DNA of 64,000 nucleotides from Parabacteroides faecalis. Its GTDB lineage: Bacteria > Bacteroidota > Bacteroidia > Bacteroidales > Tannerellaceae. The notes under the pieces were generated by a model. That model was not told the origin of the DNA. It did no database searches and saw only the letters and a list, made by a program, of their open reading frames with translations. The DNA lies in assembly GCF_022809355.1 (NCBI RefSeq), contig NZ_JAKZMM010000019.1:1-64000 (forward strand), given 5' to 3'. Positions 53,975 to 64,000 of this stretch are shown one piece after another. How positions within the stretch are numbered: position 1 is the stretch's first letter; each line of letters begins with the position of its first letter. Position numbers and translations under genes: made by a program.

Positions 53975-54016
53975 GTTCGATATCAAATTAAGTTAGACAT
54001 TTGCGTTAATACATAC

Positions 54017-54047
54017 ATGTTTTCCTTTTAGAAAACATACAAATATA
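54017..54047 (-). promoter_or_regulatory. -7 box and leader hairpin of the ECF sigma gene
   Basis: TATATTTG on the minus strand (54047-54040) is followed immediately by the eight-base-pair hairpin ATGTTTTC/GAAAACAT (54017-54024 with 54031-54038) at the 5' end of the transcript. Confidence 0.5.
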
Positions 54048-54148
54048 GAAAAAAGATTTGGTAAAAATGCAGGTTTAATTGATTTTAATGCATAATCTTG
54101 GATACTAAAAAGTTATGGTGCAGAACTTTTAGTTATAGTGATTTTTGT

Positions 54149-54817
54149 CTATTGGGCAAAGTCTTTATTATCAAATATATATCCATTCCTGATCCGATAG
54201 AGGATTTGTTTGTCGATAACCGTGTATTCAAGGATATGCATGCTGATTAAGTCACTTAAGATTTGTTTGGCCGTGAAAAGTTTGATATGAGCTTTCCGGC
54301 TGAATTGACTCAGACTGATGACGGGTTGTTGTTCCAGACAAGCAAATAATAACTTGACTGGTTTATTTAGTTTAAGCAGTGTTCCTTGTGCTGACTGGCT
54401 TTTCTGCCAGGCTTGGATTAATACATCGTTAGCTAATATATTTTCGTCGGCAACCCGGATGTAAGCTTTGAATTTACCATCTTTGTCAGGTGCCAAATAA
54501 GGGCGGTTATTTCCGGGAGCAATATAGATTTCCAGTACGCATTTCCCTTGTACATCCCATCGGGTAGCAGTAAAGTCTACCTGTGGTTTGGTGTACATTT
54601 GGGATGCTGCTTCTATCATATAATATTCTTCCTCACTTTTTATTCCGGATATGTTGCCATTATCTTTTACGCCAATCAGTAATCTTCCACCATCGGTATT
54701 GGCAAACGCGCTCAAGGTACGGGCAATCTTTTTACTGTCACTCACTTCAAACTTAAAGTCCTGCTGTTGATGCTCTCCTTGATCAATAAGTAATTGTAGA
54801 GGATGTTTCTTTATCAT
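54149..54817 (-). CDS. AlbA_2 (Schlafen-like) DNA-binding domain protein
   Basis: The N-terminal 120 residues form an AlbA_2 domain, formerly called divergent AAA-4, with the markers EHQQQDFKFEVSDSKKIART, ALSAFANTDGGRLLIGVKDN-like sequence and NNRPYLAPDKDG. Such domains bind nucleic acids and are related to Schlafen RNases. The C-terminal part (about 140-222) looks like a winged helix (ISLSQFSRKAHIKLFTAKQI), giving a regulator-like layout. At 222 residues it is a compact member. It is divergent from the antiporter gene with only 70 bases between, so it may regulate that gene; this is inference from position. Confidence 0.85.
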   Translation of the reverse strand: MIKKHPLQLLIDQGEHQQQDFKFEVSDSKKIARTLSAFANTDGGRLLIGVKDNGNISGIKSEEEYYMIEAASQMYTKPQVDFTATRWDVQGKCVLEIYIAPGNNRPYLAPDKDGKFKAYIRVADENILANDVLIQAWQKSQSAQGTLLKLNKPVKLLFACLEQQPVISLSQFSRKAHIKLFTAKQILSDLISMHILEYTVIDKQILYRIRNGYIFDNKDFAQ

Positions 54818-54857
54818 TTTGGCTTATTTTTTAGGCTGCAAAAATAAAATAAATACA

Positions 54858-54865
54858 TAACTTTG
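54858..54865 (+). promoter_or_regulatory. Likely -7 box of the antiporter gene
   Basis: TAACTTTG lies 22 bases before the ATG at 54888 within the 70-base divergent gap. The -33 is weak. Confidence 0.4.
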
Positions 54866-54887
54866 TCAAAGAAAAAATTTAAAAGCC

Positions 54888-57161
54888 ATGTCAGGTGTAT
54901 CTGCATTGATTTCAGATCTGGCCGTTATTTTGATCTGTGCCAGTTTGGTAACTATTTTATTTAAGTGGTTAAAACAGCCTGTTGTTTTAGGGTATATCGT
55001 TGCCGGAATGCTCGCTGGTCCCGCGTGTGATTTTACTCCAACTGTAACTGATTCGGAAAGTATAAAGGTTTGGGCGGATATTGGCGTTGTCTTTTTATTG
55101 TTTACGTTGGGACTTGATTTTAGCTTCAAGAAGTTAATGAAAGTAGGTGGAACGGCCATAACGGGGGCCATAACGGTTGTGGTTGGTATGATGCTGGTTG
55201 GTTATGCTACCGGTTTGGCATTAGGCTGGGGACATATGAATGCTTTATTCTTGGGAGGCATGCTGTCTATGTCATCAACGACGATCATCTTTAAAGCTTT
55301 TGATGATATGGGACTTCGGAACCAACGGTTTGCAGGAGTAGTATTGGGTATATTGGTTGTTGAGGATTTATTTGCAGTATTAATGATGGTCTTACTTTCT
55401 ACTTTGGCTGTGAGTAAACAAGTAGAAGGTATGGAACTGTTGAACAGTGTTATTAAATTGACTGTATTCTTGCTTTTCTGTTTTGTAATCGGTATTTATT
55501 TAATTCCTTCATTCCTGAGTAAATGCCGGAAGTACCTGAATGATGAAACATTGTTGGTCGTTAGTATCGGTCTGTGTTTATTTATGGTATTGATTGCAAC
55601 GAAAGCCGGTTTCTCTTCGGCCTTAGGTGCTTTTATTATGGGATCTATTCTAGCAGAGACAGTAGAGGCCGAACATATTGAACGCTTGGTAAAGCCAGTC
55701 AAGGACCTTTTTGGGGCAATATTCTTTGTATCTGTTGGTATGCTGATTGATCCTGATTTGCTTTGGGAATACAAATTTCCTATTCTGATACTAACGGTGA
55801 TTGTGATGGTCGGACAGATTTGTTTTGGAACGTTTGGTGTTCTTCTTTCAGGTCAGCCTTTAAAGATCGCTGTTCAGGCAGGTTTCTCTTTGGCGCAGAT
55901 AGGTGAGTTTGCATTTATTTTGGCTTCATTAGGTTTGACATTGAAAGTAACAGATCATTTCCTTTATCCAATAGTAGTGGCAGTTTCTGTCATAACAACA
56001 TTCTTTACACCTTATATGATACGTATGGCAGAACCTGTGTATAAGCGATTGGATGTATGGATTCCCGATCGATGGAAACAAATGTTGTTGAAATATTCTT
56101 CCGGTTCGACGACGATTCATCAAAAGAGCGATTGGCATCGACTGTTGAAATCTCTGCTTCGTATTGTCGCAACTTATACGTCTGTTTCCGTTGTATTGAT
56201 TTTTACATGGCTGCAATATATTTCTCCACTGATTCTTTCCTATTTACCAGGATTACCTGGAAGTCTACTGTCTTTATTCCTGATTTTGGCTATTATTTCG
56301 CCGATGTTGCGAGCTATTATCATGAAGAAGAATCATTCTGAAGAATTCCAGAAGTTATGGAGAGACAGTAAATACAATCAAGGTTCACTTGTTTCGCTGA
56401 TAGTTCTTCGTATTATTCTTTGTATAACGTTGGTCATGATTCCGGTTGCTCGGTTATTAAATGTTGCAGCCGGTTATATGTGGGTTGTGGCTTCAATTGT
56501 TATTGTGGCAATTATTTTCTCAAGAAAGCTGAAACGTCAATCTATTTTGATGGAGCGTCGTTTTTTCAGTAATCTGACAGCTAGGGAACTGGAAGAAGAA
56601 AAGAAGGCAACGATCAATCATCGTTTCGCAAATCACATGCTGGAACGTGATTTGCATTTAGCTGATTTTGAAGTACGCCAGAATTCTCCTACTGTAGGTA
56701 AAACATTGAAAGAACTGAATTTTCGTAAAATATGTAATGTGAACGTTGTTACGATTGTTCGAGGAAACATACGGATTAATATACCAGGCGGTGATGAGCG
56801 TCTGTATCCGTTTGATAAAATAATTGTAGTAGGTTCAGATGATGACTTGGTGCATTTCAGAACTTATATAGATGAGAAATATCAGGCATACAATAAGAAC
56901 TTATCAGGATCGAAAGAAGTGAATATAGAGCAGTTCCAGATTCAGAAAGGTTCTAAGCTGATAGGACGTTCAATACAAGAGTCTGGTATTCGGGATAAAG
57001 CAGCTTGTCTGGTGATTGGTATTGAGCGTGGAGAGACATCTTTAAAGAATCCGGTGCCTACTACGGTATTTGAGGAAGGTGATATCGTATGGGTTGTAGG
57101 AGAACATGAAAAGATTGTTCATCTGAGTGATGGAGAAGTTTTACAATTTAATGAAGAATAA
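54888..57161 (+). CDS. KefB/CPA2-type monovalent cation:proton antiporter with two RCK_C domains
   Basis: This 757-residue inner-membrane protein carries a CPA2 exchanger domain of about 12 helices (residues 1-390; LFTLGLDFSFKKLMK, STTIIFKAFDD, ILVVEDLFAVLMM). Additional membrane segments follow at about 425-550. The cytoplasmic tail holds two TrkA-C/RCK_C-type modules (about 595-660, ending GSDDDLVHF, and about 680-750, ending WVVGEHEKIVHL). The NAD-binding RCK_N domain seen in many Kef proteins is missing, so regulation by NAD(H) or glutathione adducts is unlikely to be the same. It probably exchanges K+ or Na+ for protons. The kdsB gene starts 7 bases later, so they form an operon. Confidence 0.92.
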   Translation: MSGVSALISDLAVILICASLVTILFKWLKQPVVLGYIVAGMLAGPACDFTPTVTDSESIKVWADIGVVFLLFTLGLDFSFKKLMKVGGTAITGAITVVVGMMLVGYATGLALGWGHMNALFLGGMLSMSSTTIIFKAFDDMGLRNQRFAGVVLGILVVEDLFAVLMMVLLSTLAVSKQVEGMELLNSVIKLTVFLLFCFVIGIYLIPSFLSKCRKYLNDETLLVVSIGLCLFMVLIATKAGFSSALGAFIMGSILAETVEAEHIERLVKPVKDLFGAIFFVSVGMLIDPDLLWEYKFPILILTVIVMVGQICFGTFGVLLSGQPLKIAVQAGFSLAQIGEFAFILASLGLTLKVTDHFLYPIVVAVSVITTFFTPYMIRMAEPVYKRLDVWIPDRWKQMLLKYSSGSTTIHQKSDWHRLLKSLLRIVATYTSVSVVLIFTWLQYISPLILSYLPGLPGSLLSLFLILAIISPMLRAIIMKKNHSEEFQKLWRDSKYNQGSLVSLIVLRIILCITLVMIPVARLLNVAAGYMWVVASIVIVAIIFSRKLKRQSILMERRFFSNLTARELEEEKKATINHRFANHMLERDLHLADFEVRQNSPTVGKTLKELNFRKICNVNVVTIVRGNIRINIPGGDERLYPFDKIIVVGSDDDLVHFRTYIDEKYQAYNKNLSGSKEVNIEQFQIQKGSKLIGRSIQESGIRDKAACLVIGIERGETSLKNPVPTTVFEEGDIVWVVGEHEKIVHLSDGEVLQFNEE

Positions 57162-57168
57162 GTAAGTT

Positions 57169-57924
57169 ATGAAATTTATAGGAATAATTCCGGCACGGTA
57201 TGCTTCGACTCGTTTCCCGGGAAAACCGCTGGCGGATATGGATGGGAAGCCTATGATACAACGCGTGTATGAGCAAGTGATTCAAGCAGTGGATGAGGTA
57301 TGTGTGGCAACCGATGATGAACGAATAGAAGCGGCTGTAAAAGCTTTTGGAGGAAAAGTAGTAATGACTTCAGACAAGCATCGGAGTGGAACTGACCGAT
57401 GTTTCGAAGCTTATCAGAAAATTGGTAAGGGATTTGATGTCGTAATTAATATTCAAGGTGATGAGCCTTTCATTCATCCGGAACAGATAGAGACGATCAA
57501 AAGTTGCTTTACCGATGAACAAGTCCAGATCGCCACATTGGTGAAACCCTTTTTGCCGGATGACGATTTTGAATCAACATTGTTCAATCCTAATTCCCCC
57601 AAGGTTGTAGTGAATAAGAAAATGGAAGCTATGTATTTCAGCCGTTCGATAATTCCTTATATCCGGGGAAAACAATATACGGAATGGTTACCAAGTCATA
57701 CCTTTTATAAACATATTGGCATGTATGCTTATCGGGCAGATGTTTTGGCAGAAATAACAGCATTGCCACAGTCAACATTGGAATTGGCTGAAAGCTTGGA
57801 ACAGCTTCGTTGGTTGGAGAATGGATATAAGATAAAGGTTGGAATCACACGACAAGAAACAATCGGTATTGATACACCAGAGGATTTATTGAAAGCTCTG
57901 GAAGTTCTTCGGAATCGTAAGTAA
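57169..57924 (+). CDS. kdsB: 3-deoxy-manno-octulosonate cytidylyltransferase
   Basis: KdsB activates Kdo as CMP-Kdo for the inner core of lipopolysaccharide. The nucleotide-binding start is [19 protein letters not shown], followed by [23 protein letters not shown] and the metal-binding [16 protein letters not shown]. The C-terminal [17 protein letters not shown] and IDTPEDL are also typical. At 251 residues it has normal length. It follows the antiporter gene by 7 bases and is closed by a terminator at 57944-57991. Linkage of kdsB with an antiporter is not a known functional pairing. Confidence 0.97.
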   Translation: MKFIGIIPARYASTRFPGKPLADMDGKPMIQRVYEQVIQAVDEVCVATDDERIEAAVKAFGGKVVMTSDKHRSGTDRCFEAYQKIGKGFDVVINIQGDEPFIHPEQIETIKSCFTDEQVQIATLVKPFLPDDDFESTLFNPNSPKVVVNKKMEAMYFSRSIIPYIRGKQYTEWLPSHTFYKHIGMYAYRADVLAEITALPQSTLELAESLEQLRWLENGYKIKVGITRQETIGIDTPEDLLKALEVLRNRK

Positions 57925-57943
57925 TTGCTTGTCTCAGAAAAAT

Positions 57944-57991
57944 AAAGCATGTGTTGTAGTGACTGAATGTCATAACTACAATACATGCTTT
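57944..57991 (+). terminator. Intrinsic terminator of kdsB
   Basis: A 17-base-pair stem (57944-57960 with 57975-57991, one G-T pair) followed by a T-rich run. Confidence 0.85.
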
Positions 57992-58121
57992 TATTTTATT
58001 TAATTTGTTGCCACCTTTTTATTAACATACGAAATACATGGATTTTTCTGGGATTAATTAAATTTGCCATGACCTTTTAGTGCTTTATTAAAATCAAAAT
58101 CAAATTAACGCTATTTACAAG

Positions 58122-59195
58122 ATGAAAGAAAGAATTAAAGTAGGCATCATTGGCTTTGGCCGAATGGGAGGATTTTATCTGACGGAAATGTTGAAGAATC
58201 CAAAGTGGGAAGTTGCTTATATTTGTGATGTTGATCCAGAGGCAAGAGCTTATGCACGTAAATTTTCTCCACTATCTAAAGTAGTGGAAGATGAGGATGT
58301 TGTTTTTGCAGATCCGGATGTGCAAGTCGTGGGTTTGTTTACCTTGGCCAATAATCGTTTGGAGCAGATTCAGAAAGCTGTTCGTACCGGGAAACACATT
58401 ATTTCGGAGAAACCTGTAGCTGATACCATAGACCGGGAGTGGGAAGCCGTACGCTTGATAGAGAATTCAAGTCAGTTGGCAACAGTAAATCTTTACCTGA
58501 GAAACTCTTGGTATCACAATGCCATTAAACGGTTTATAGAAAGTGGTGAGATCGGAGAACTGGCTATTGTTCGTATATGTCATATGACTCCAGGATTAGC
58601 TCCGGGAGAAGGACATGAATATGAAGGACCTGCTTTTCATGATTGTGGTATGCACTATGTAGATATAGCTCGTTGGTATGCCGGATGCGCATTCAAGACT
58701 TGGCATGCTCAAGCTATTCGGATGTGGAATTACAAAGATCCGTGGTGGCTTCAATGTCATGGAACATTCGAAAATGGAGTTGTGTTTGATATTACGCAAG
58801 GATTTGTTTACGGACAGTTATCGAAAGATCAAACACATAATTCGTATGTGGACATAATCGGAACAAAGGGTATAGCGCGTATGACCCATGATTTCAAAAC
58901 TGCAGTAGTTGAGTTACGAGGAGTTAATCGTACAGAACGGATAGAAAAACCGTATGGTGGGAAGAATATAGATGTCTTGTGTGATTTATTTGCTGATTCA
59001 ATAGCGGATAACAAGCTGCATCCACAACTCGCCATTGCCCGTGATTCGGCAGTTGCCTCTGAATATGCCTGGAGATTTTTGGAAGATGCCCGTCAGCACG
59101 AACTGCCTGCAATCGGTAATTTAGAAACTTTGGAAGAGATTCGTGAAAGACGCAGACATATGACGAACGGATATGGTTTATTGCATCATCGTTAA
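58122..59195 (+). CDS. Gfo/Idh/MocA-family NAD(P)-dependent oxidoreductase
   Basis: This is a 357-residue sugar- or inositol-type dehydrogenase. The Rossmann motif is VGIIGFGRMGGFYL (residues 7-20), and EKPVADTI (about 96) carries the conserved catalytic Lys. The C-terminal half has the HDCGMHYVDIARWYAG segment, with the histidine and aspartate that usually bind the substrate. The substrate is unknown; the family includes inositol, glucose and rhizopine dehydrogenases. It is a single gene with a TAAATTTG box at 58059-58066 and a bidirectional terminator behind it. It lies between kdsB and yidC without a metabolic partner. Confidence 0.9.
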   Translation: MKERIKVGIIGFGRMGGFYLTEMLKNPKWEVAYICDVDPEARAYARKFSPLSKVVEDEDVVFADPDVQVVGLFTLANNRLEQIQKAVRTGKHIISEKPVADTIDREWEAVRLIENSSQLATVNLYLRNSWYHNAIKRFIESGEIGELAIVRICHMTPGLAPGEGHEYEGPAFHDCGMHYVDIARWYAGCAFKTWHAQAIRMWNYKDPWWLQCHGTFENGVVFDITQGFVYGQLSKDQTHNSYVDIIGTKGIARMTHDFKTAVVELRGVNRTERIEKPYGGKNIDVLCDLFADSIADNKLHPQLAIARDSAVASEYAWRFLEDARQHELPAIGNLETLEEIRERRRHMTNGYGLLHHR

Positions 59196-59268
59196 TCGCT
59201 ATGTCCTCTTTTCTACGAAAGTATATTAGGAAAGTATAATACAGAACTATTCGTTGGAATTCTATACG

Positions 59269-59316
59269 AAAAAAGGTATGCCCAAAAGAATGAATTAATT
59301 CAGGCATACCTTTTTT
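59269..59316. terminator. Bidirectional intrinsic terminator between the oxidoreductase gene and yidC
   Basis: Fourteen-base-pair perfect stem whose arms begin and end in AAAAAA/TTTTTT (59269-59282 with 59303-59316), between two convergent genes. Confidence 0.9.
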
Positions 59317-59350
59317 ATTTTATTAGCAGGGAAAAACGCTTAACCTTCTT

Positions 59351-61282
59351 TTATCTGTGACGGTTGTTTTTCTGCTGCTCACGTTGTTCGCGTTGCTGCT
59401 TCAATTGATCTTGCTGCCGCTTTAATTGTTCCTGCTGCATTCGCTGAGCTTCTTCCAATCGTTTCATAAAGCCTGATTTCTTCATCGGCTTACGTTTGTT
59501 AGCTTCCAGTTTAGCCAATAATTTTTCTTCATCAATAGTATAGCGGAAGAACAGTGTCTGCGCAATTGTAATCAATGTAGAAATGAAATAATAATAGGTC
59601 AAACCAGATGCATAGCTATTGAATATAAACAAGAACATCAAAGGCATCAGGTACATCATTGTTTTCATACCCGGCATTTGTTGCTGTCCGGTATTCGTCA
59701 TTTCCATATTGTATTTAGTATATACAATATTGGTAATGGTCATTAAGAGACAGAACAAACTGATATGATTTCCAAAGTAAGTTGAAATCAATGGTATCTG
59801 TGCATCCCAACTAATAATTGCATCGTAGGTTGACAGGTCGTGTGCCCACAAGAAACTTTCATGACGCAATTCAATAGCCGACGGGAAGAACATGAACAAT
59901 GCAATTAAGATAGGCATTTGCAACAACATCGGAATACATCCGCTCATCGGACTGGCTCCTGCGCGACTGTATAATTCCATAATTTGACGTTGACGTTCCA
60001 TGGCCTGATCTTGATTCGGATACTTGGCATTGATCTCTTCTACTTGCGGACGAAGTACACGCATCTTTGCTGATGACATGTAGGATTTGTACGTTAGTGG
60101 GAAAAGAATTAATTTAACAATGACAGTCAGTAAGAAGATCAACCAACCGTAATTGTCGATAAATCCACCCAAGAAATTGAATAGAGGGATAATGAAGTAT
60201 TGGTTCACCCAACGGAAAATACCCCAACCCAGCGGAACAAGTTTTTCCAGACGTAATTCCTGACCATCTTCCAATGTATCGTTATAATCGTTTAATAACG
60301 AATATTTGTTCGGTAAGAAGAAATATTGAAAATCTGTTGTTTGAGTACCGTTCAAATCAAAGGAAACAGTAGCTGTCGTATGGAAGTTCTTCATGTATTC
60401 ACCATTTTCATACATTCTGGAATCCATTTTGACTTCTTTGAATCCTTCTTTGGCAACCAATACTGTTGAGAAGAACATATCCTTGTAACCGATCCATTGC
60501 AAGGTTTCATTGACATTCTTGCTGTCGTTACCCGTTTCGCTTAGGTTTTCTACGTCGTCATTCTCTACCTTATAATATAAGCCCACGTAACGGTTTTCGA
60601 ACTTCCGGCCTTTTTCCTGCTGACGGATGTCTTGTGTCCAAGTCATTCCTAATGTTTCAGTCGAAGGAGAAAGCATTCCATTCAAACCGGTTCCCTTGAT
60701 AGAAAAATCCATTCTGTAATCATTGGGTTGCAGTGTATAGGTAAAATCTAAATAACTGCCTTCGTTCATCTGTAAACGCATCACCGCAGCATTTGCATTG
60801 TCTCCTTTGATAGGAGTAAAATACATATCTTTGGTGTTTACCCGTTGATTGGCAGCTGTTACTAAAGCAAGATCGAATACGGATTCGTTTTTATCAAACA
60901 AGACCAAAGGTTCGCCTTTGTAGTTGTCGTATTCTTTTAGTGTAGCCGATATGACTCGTCCACCTTTCGTACTTAGTTTAACTGCTACTTTCTCATTTTC
61001 GAGTGTAATGAATTCTTCCGTACCGGTCATTGCTTTGGCAAAAGAACCGAAACTATCGGCTAGACGAGCTTCTTTAACAGAATCTGGAAGATTGTTAAAG
61101 CTTGCCATAGGATCCGCTTTTTGCTTTTCTATGGCCACTTGCTTAGCCTGTTCAATCTGAGCAATAGAGTCCTGATAACGGCGTTGAGCTTCAATTTGTT
61201 CTGGAGTAGGTCGGTTCAGCCAACTAAAACCAAACAAAACGATACCAATCAGAACAAACCCGATGATTGTGTTTTTATCCAT
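59351..61282 (-). CDS. yidC: Membrane protein insertase YidC
   Basis: YidC inserts and folds inner-membrane proteins alone or with the Sec translocon. The N-terminal helix (IIGFVLIGIVLFGFSWL) is followed by a coiled linker and a large periplasmic beta domain (about 80-340). The conserved five-helix core begins near 365 (YGWLIFLLTVIVKLILFPLTYKSYMSSAKM), where Arg and charged cytoplasmic loops occur, and PLMFLFIFNSYASGLTYYYF lies near 540. The C-terminal 65 residues are extremely rich in Lys, Arg and Gln, suiting contact with the ribosome. The 643 residues are normal for Bacteroidetes. It is 6 bases downstream of pyrG and co-transcribed with it. Confidence 0.97.
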   Translation of the reverse strand: MDKNTIIGFVLIGIVLFGFSWLNRPTPEQIEAQRRYQDSIAQIEQAKQVAIEKQKADPMASFNNLPDSVKEARLADSFGSFAKAMTGTEEFITLENEKVAVKLSTKGGRVISATLKEYDNYKGEPLVLFDKNESVFDLALVTAANQRVNTKDMYFTPIKGDNANAAVMRLQMNEGSYLDFTYTLQPNDYRMDFSIKGTGLNGMLSPSTETLGMTWTQDIRQQEKGRKFENRYVGLYYKVENDDVENLSETGNDSKNVNETLQWIGYKDMFFSTVLVAKEGFKEVKMDSRMYENGEYMKNFHTTATVSFDLNGTQTTDFQYFFLPNKYSLLNDYNDTLEDGQELRLEKLVPLGWGIFRWVNQYFIIPLFNFLGGFIDNYGWLIFLLTVIVKLILFPLTYKSYMSSAKMRVLRPQVEEINAKYPNQDQAMERQRQIMELYSRAGASPMSGCIPMLLQMPILIALFMFFPSAIELRHESFLWAHDLSTYDAIISWDAQIPLISTYFGNHISLFCLLMTITNIVYTKYNMEMTNTGQQQMPGMKTMMYLMPLMFLFIFNSYASGLTYYYFISTLITIAQTLFFRYTIDEEKLLAKLEANKRKPMKKSGFMKRLEEAQRMQQEQLKRQQDQLKQQREQREQQKNNRHR

Positions 61283-61288
61283 TTAAAA

Positions 61289-62911
<1,623 letters not shown>

Positions 62912-62926
62912 TTAGTTCTCTTTTAA

Positions 62927-62941
62927 TGATAATCGTTATCG
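62927..62941. promoter_or_regulatory. Fur-box-like palindrome in the pyrG leader
   Basis: TGATAATCGTTATCG matches the 7-1-7 Fur pattern TGATAAT-n-ATTATCA at 12 of 14 positions. It lies 28 bases before the pyrG start codon and downstream of the predicted transcription start. Confidence 0.3.
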
Positions 62942-63035
62942 TTTTGCAATCAATTTCTTTCATTTCCTTTCATAGCTCTTCTTTACAGAGCATCCGTCTG
63001 GTATTTCTGGAAGAAATTTGTCTGCATTAAAAAGG

Positions 63036-63066
63036 CAAAGTTAGCTATTTTATCCTGTTCTCACAA
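63036..63066 (-). promoter_or_regulatory. Promoter of pyrG-yidC
   Basis: On the minus strand TTG (63066-63064), a 20-base spacer and TAACTTTG (63043-63036) match the consensus well. Confidence 0.65.
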
Positions 63067-63158
63067 AAAGAAGTAAATAAAAAGCTGGTTTTATACATTC
63101 CTTAATGTTTGTTGCTTTAAATCTTGCCTGGAGTACTGGGTAATTCCTATAATTTACC

Positions 63159-63166
63159 TAACTTTG
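63159..63166 (+). promoter_or_regulatory. Likely -7 box of the DUF3078 gene
   Basis: TAACTTTG lies 41 bases before the ATG at 63208. No clear TTG is found at the right distance upstream. Confidence 0.4.
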
Positions 63167-63207
63167 CAAATTAGACAGGCTTAATAGTGATTTTGATAAA
63201 ATTGAAG

Positions 63208-64000
63208 ATGAAAAGAATTGTTATTATATTTTTATTTTGGTGTTTAGGTTGGACTGGGTGTTTGTTTGCCCAGGATACAGTCACATTTGTTCCTGTTGTA
63301 AATACCTCGGAGGTTGATTCGGGGAGTTTGCAAGATACGGTCATGACTATTGATGAACGGGATTTGCCAGATTTAAGAAGCCGTTTGGAAGAATTGAATG
63401 TAGATTATCAATCACCTATTCCTTTGAATGAACGTTTACGTAAGTTGTTGACAAAAGATGAATTACGAATGTCGCCGGAAGCGACTTGGCTGATAGCAAG
63501 TTTTTATGATCGTTCCAATCAGTTTGGTCCGGATGTGACGTTTCGGGATACGATAATTGTGAATCCTTTGTTCTTGCCCATCTTGTTTAAAGGAAATTAT
63601 CTGCCGAAGAATTTGGTCTTTTATGATACAAAGGCTTTGGATCCCAAATATAAGCCTGCACCTCTGATGCCTAATGATACCATAGCGGCATTTAAGGATT
63701 ATTTTATGGCTCAGGCAAGTGCTGATAGTGCGCATCGGTATGTAGAAACGCATTATCCGATGTATTTCCGTTATACACAGGCTTCTTTACCGCAAGATGC
63801 TGTAAAGGCTAAAGTTATCAAAAAAGAAATAACGGAAGATTTTCCTTTGGTCGTTACTAAAGACGTTACGTTTGATGACGTTACAGCGCCTACGAAGTTT
63901 ATCCCCGAGCGGCGCTATTGGACTTCTCATTTTGAAAGTTCTTTGCAAGTAGCGCAGAACTATATTTCTCCCAACTGGCATAAAGGTGGTACCAGTTCGT
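63208..64000 (+). CDS. DUF3078 family protein, 5' part (runs off the window)
   Basis: The frame from ATG at 63208 is open to the end of the window, 264 codons. A signal peptide (about residues 1-22, ending LFAQD) points to the periplasm or outer membrane. The last visible residues, NYISPNWHKGGTSS, are characteristic of the start of the DUF3078 domain found in Bacteroidetes, which is thought to be an outer-membrane beta-barrel protein of unknown function. The first 240 residues are a less conserved region with many aspartates and threonines. The C-terminal barrel would lie beyond the window. Confidence 0.8.
   Translation, partial: MKRIVIIFLFWCLGWTGCLFAQDTVTFVPVVNTSEVDSGSLQDTVMTIDERDLPDLRSRLEELNVDYQSPIPLNERLRKLLTKDELRMSPEATWLIASFYDRSNQFGPDVTFRDTIIVNPLFLPILFKGNYLPKNLVFYDTKALDPKYKPAPLMPNDTIAAFKDYFMAQASADSAHRYVETHYPMYFRYTQASLPQDAVKAKVIKKEITEDFPLVVTKDVTFDDVTAPTKFIPERRYWTSHFESSLQVAQNYISPNWHKGGTSS

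Overview
The window is chromosomal DNA from a gut-type Bacteroidales bacterium, most likely Parabacteroides or a close relative (inferred from gene content and style, not from a marker search). The signs are four SusC/SusD-type systems or parts of them, an ECF sigma/FecR pair, TAnnTTTG-type -7 promoter boxes with a TTG about 20 bases upstream, few Shine-Dalgarno sequences, a Lys-type SerA and a DUF3078 gene. No rRNA, tRNA, CRISPR array or intact insertion sequence was seen.

Layout. 0.2-12.9 kb: a polysaccharide utilisation locus with ECF sigma factor, FecR anti-sigma factor, an STN-bearing SusC transporter, SusD, a GH123-like (DUF6067-type) lipoprotein and a GH127 beta-L-arabinofuranosidase-type enzyme with its own promoter. 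13.2-15.8 kb: valS behind a structured leader. 15.9-17.4 kb: an AAA-ATPase/PD-(D/E)XK protein. 17.8-29.8 kb: two divergent SusC/SusD pairs whose SusC 5' ends are almost identical and so form a long inverted repeat around a 2.6 kb segment. That segment holds a DUF4373-type protein, a second unknown protein, a 3 x 22 bp direct-repeat array, a 20 bp-period repeat, a consensus DnaA box and a palindrome-rich repeat element. 29.9-34.3 kb: nitroreductase, acyltransferase and a TPR protein. 34.3-42.1 kb: an ExoX-C-like protein and an RND efflux operon (adaptor, pump with an enlarged central region, outer-membrane factor) that ends with an LpxA-like acyltransferase. 42.4 kb: a 22 bp-period AAAGCTTT array. 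42.7-46.5 kb: membrane protein, M23 peptidase, a candidate small RNA and lepA. 46.5-62.9 kb: a 5'-nucleotidase-like enzyme, the serC-serA-DUF1015 operon, rarA, an ECF sigma factor, an AlbA_2 protein, a KefB-like antiporter followed by kdsB, a Gfo/Idh/MocA oxidoreductase, and yidC with pyrG. 63.2 kb to the end: the 5' part of a DUF3078 gene.

How the genes work together. The first locus looks like a self-contained glycan sensing and degradation unit: the STN domain of the transporter can signal through FecR to the sigma factor, SusD binds glycan at the surface, and two glycosidases process it. The second and third SusC/SusD pairs carry no enzymes. Their mirrored 5' ends, with one good promoter inside the intervening segment facing only one of them, suggest an invertible or recombining switch; this is the most interesting part of the window. 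The remainder is mostly housekeeping: protein synthesis and quality control, serine synthesis, Kdo activation for LPS, membrane protein insertion and CTP synthesis.
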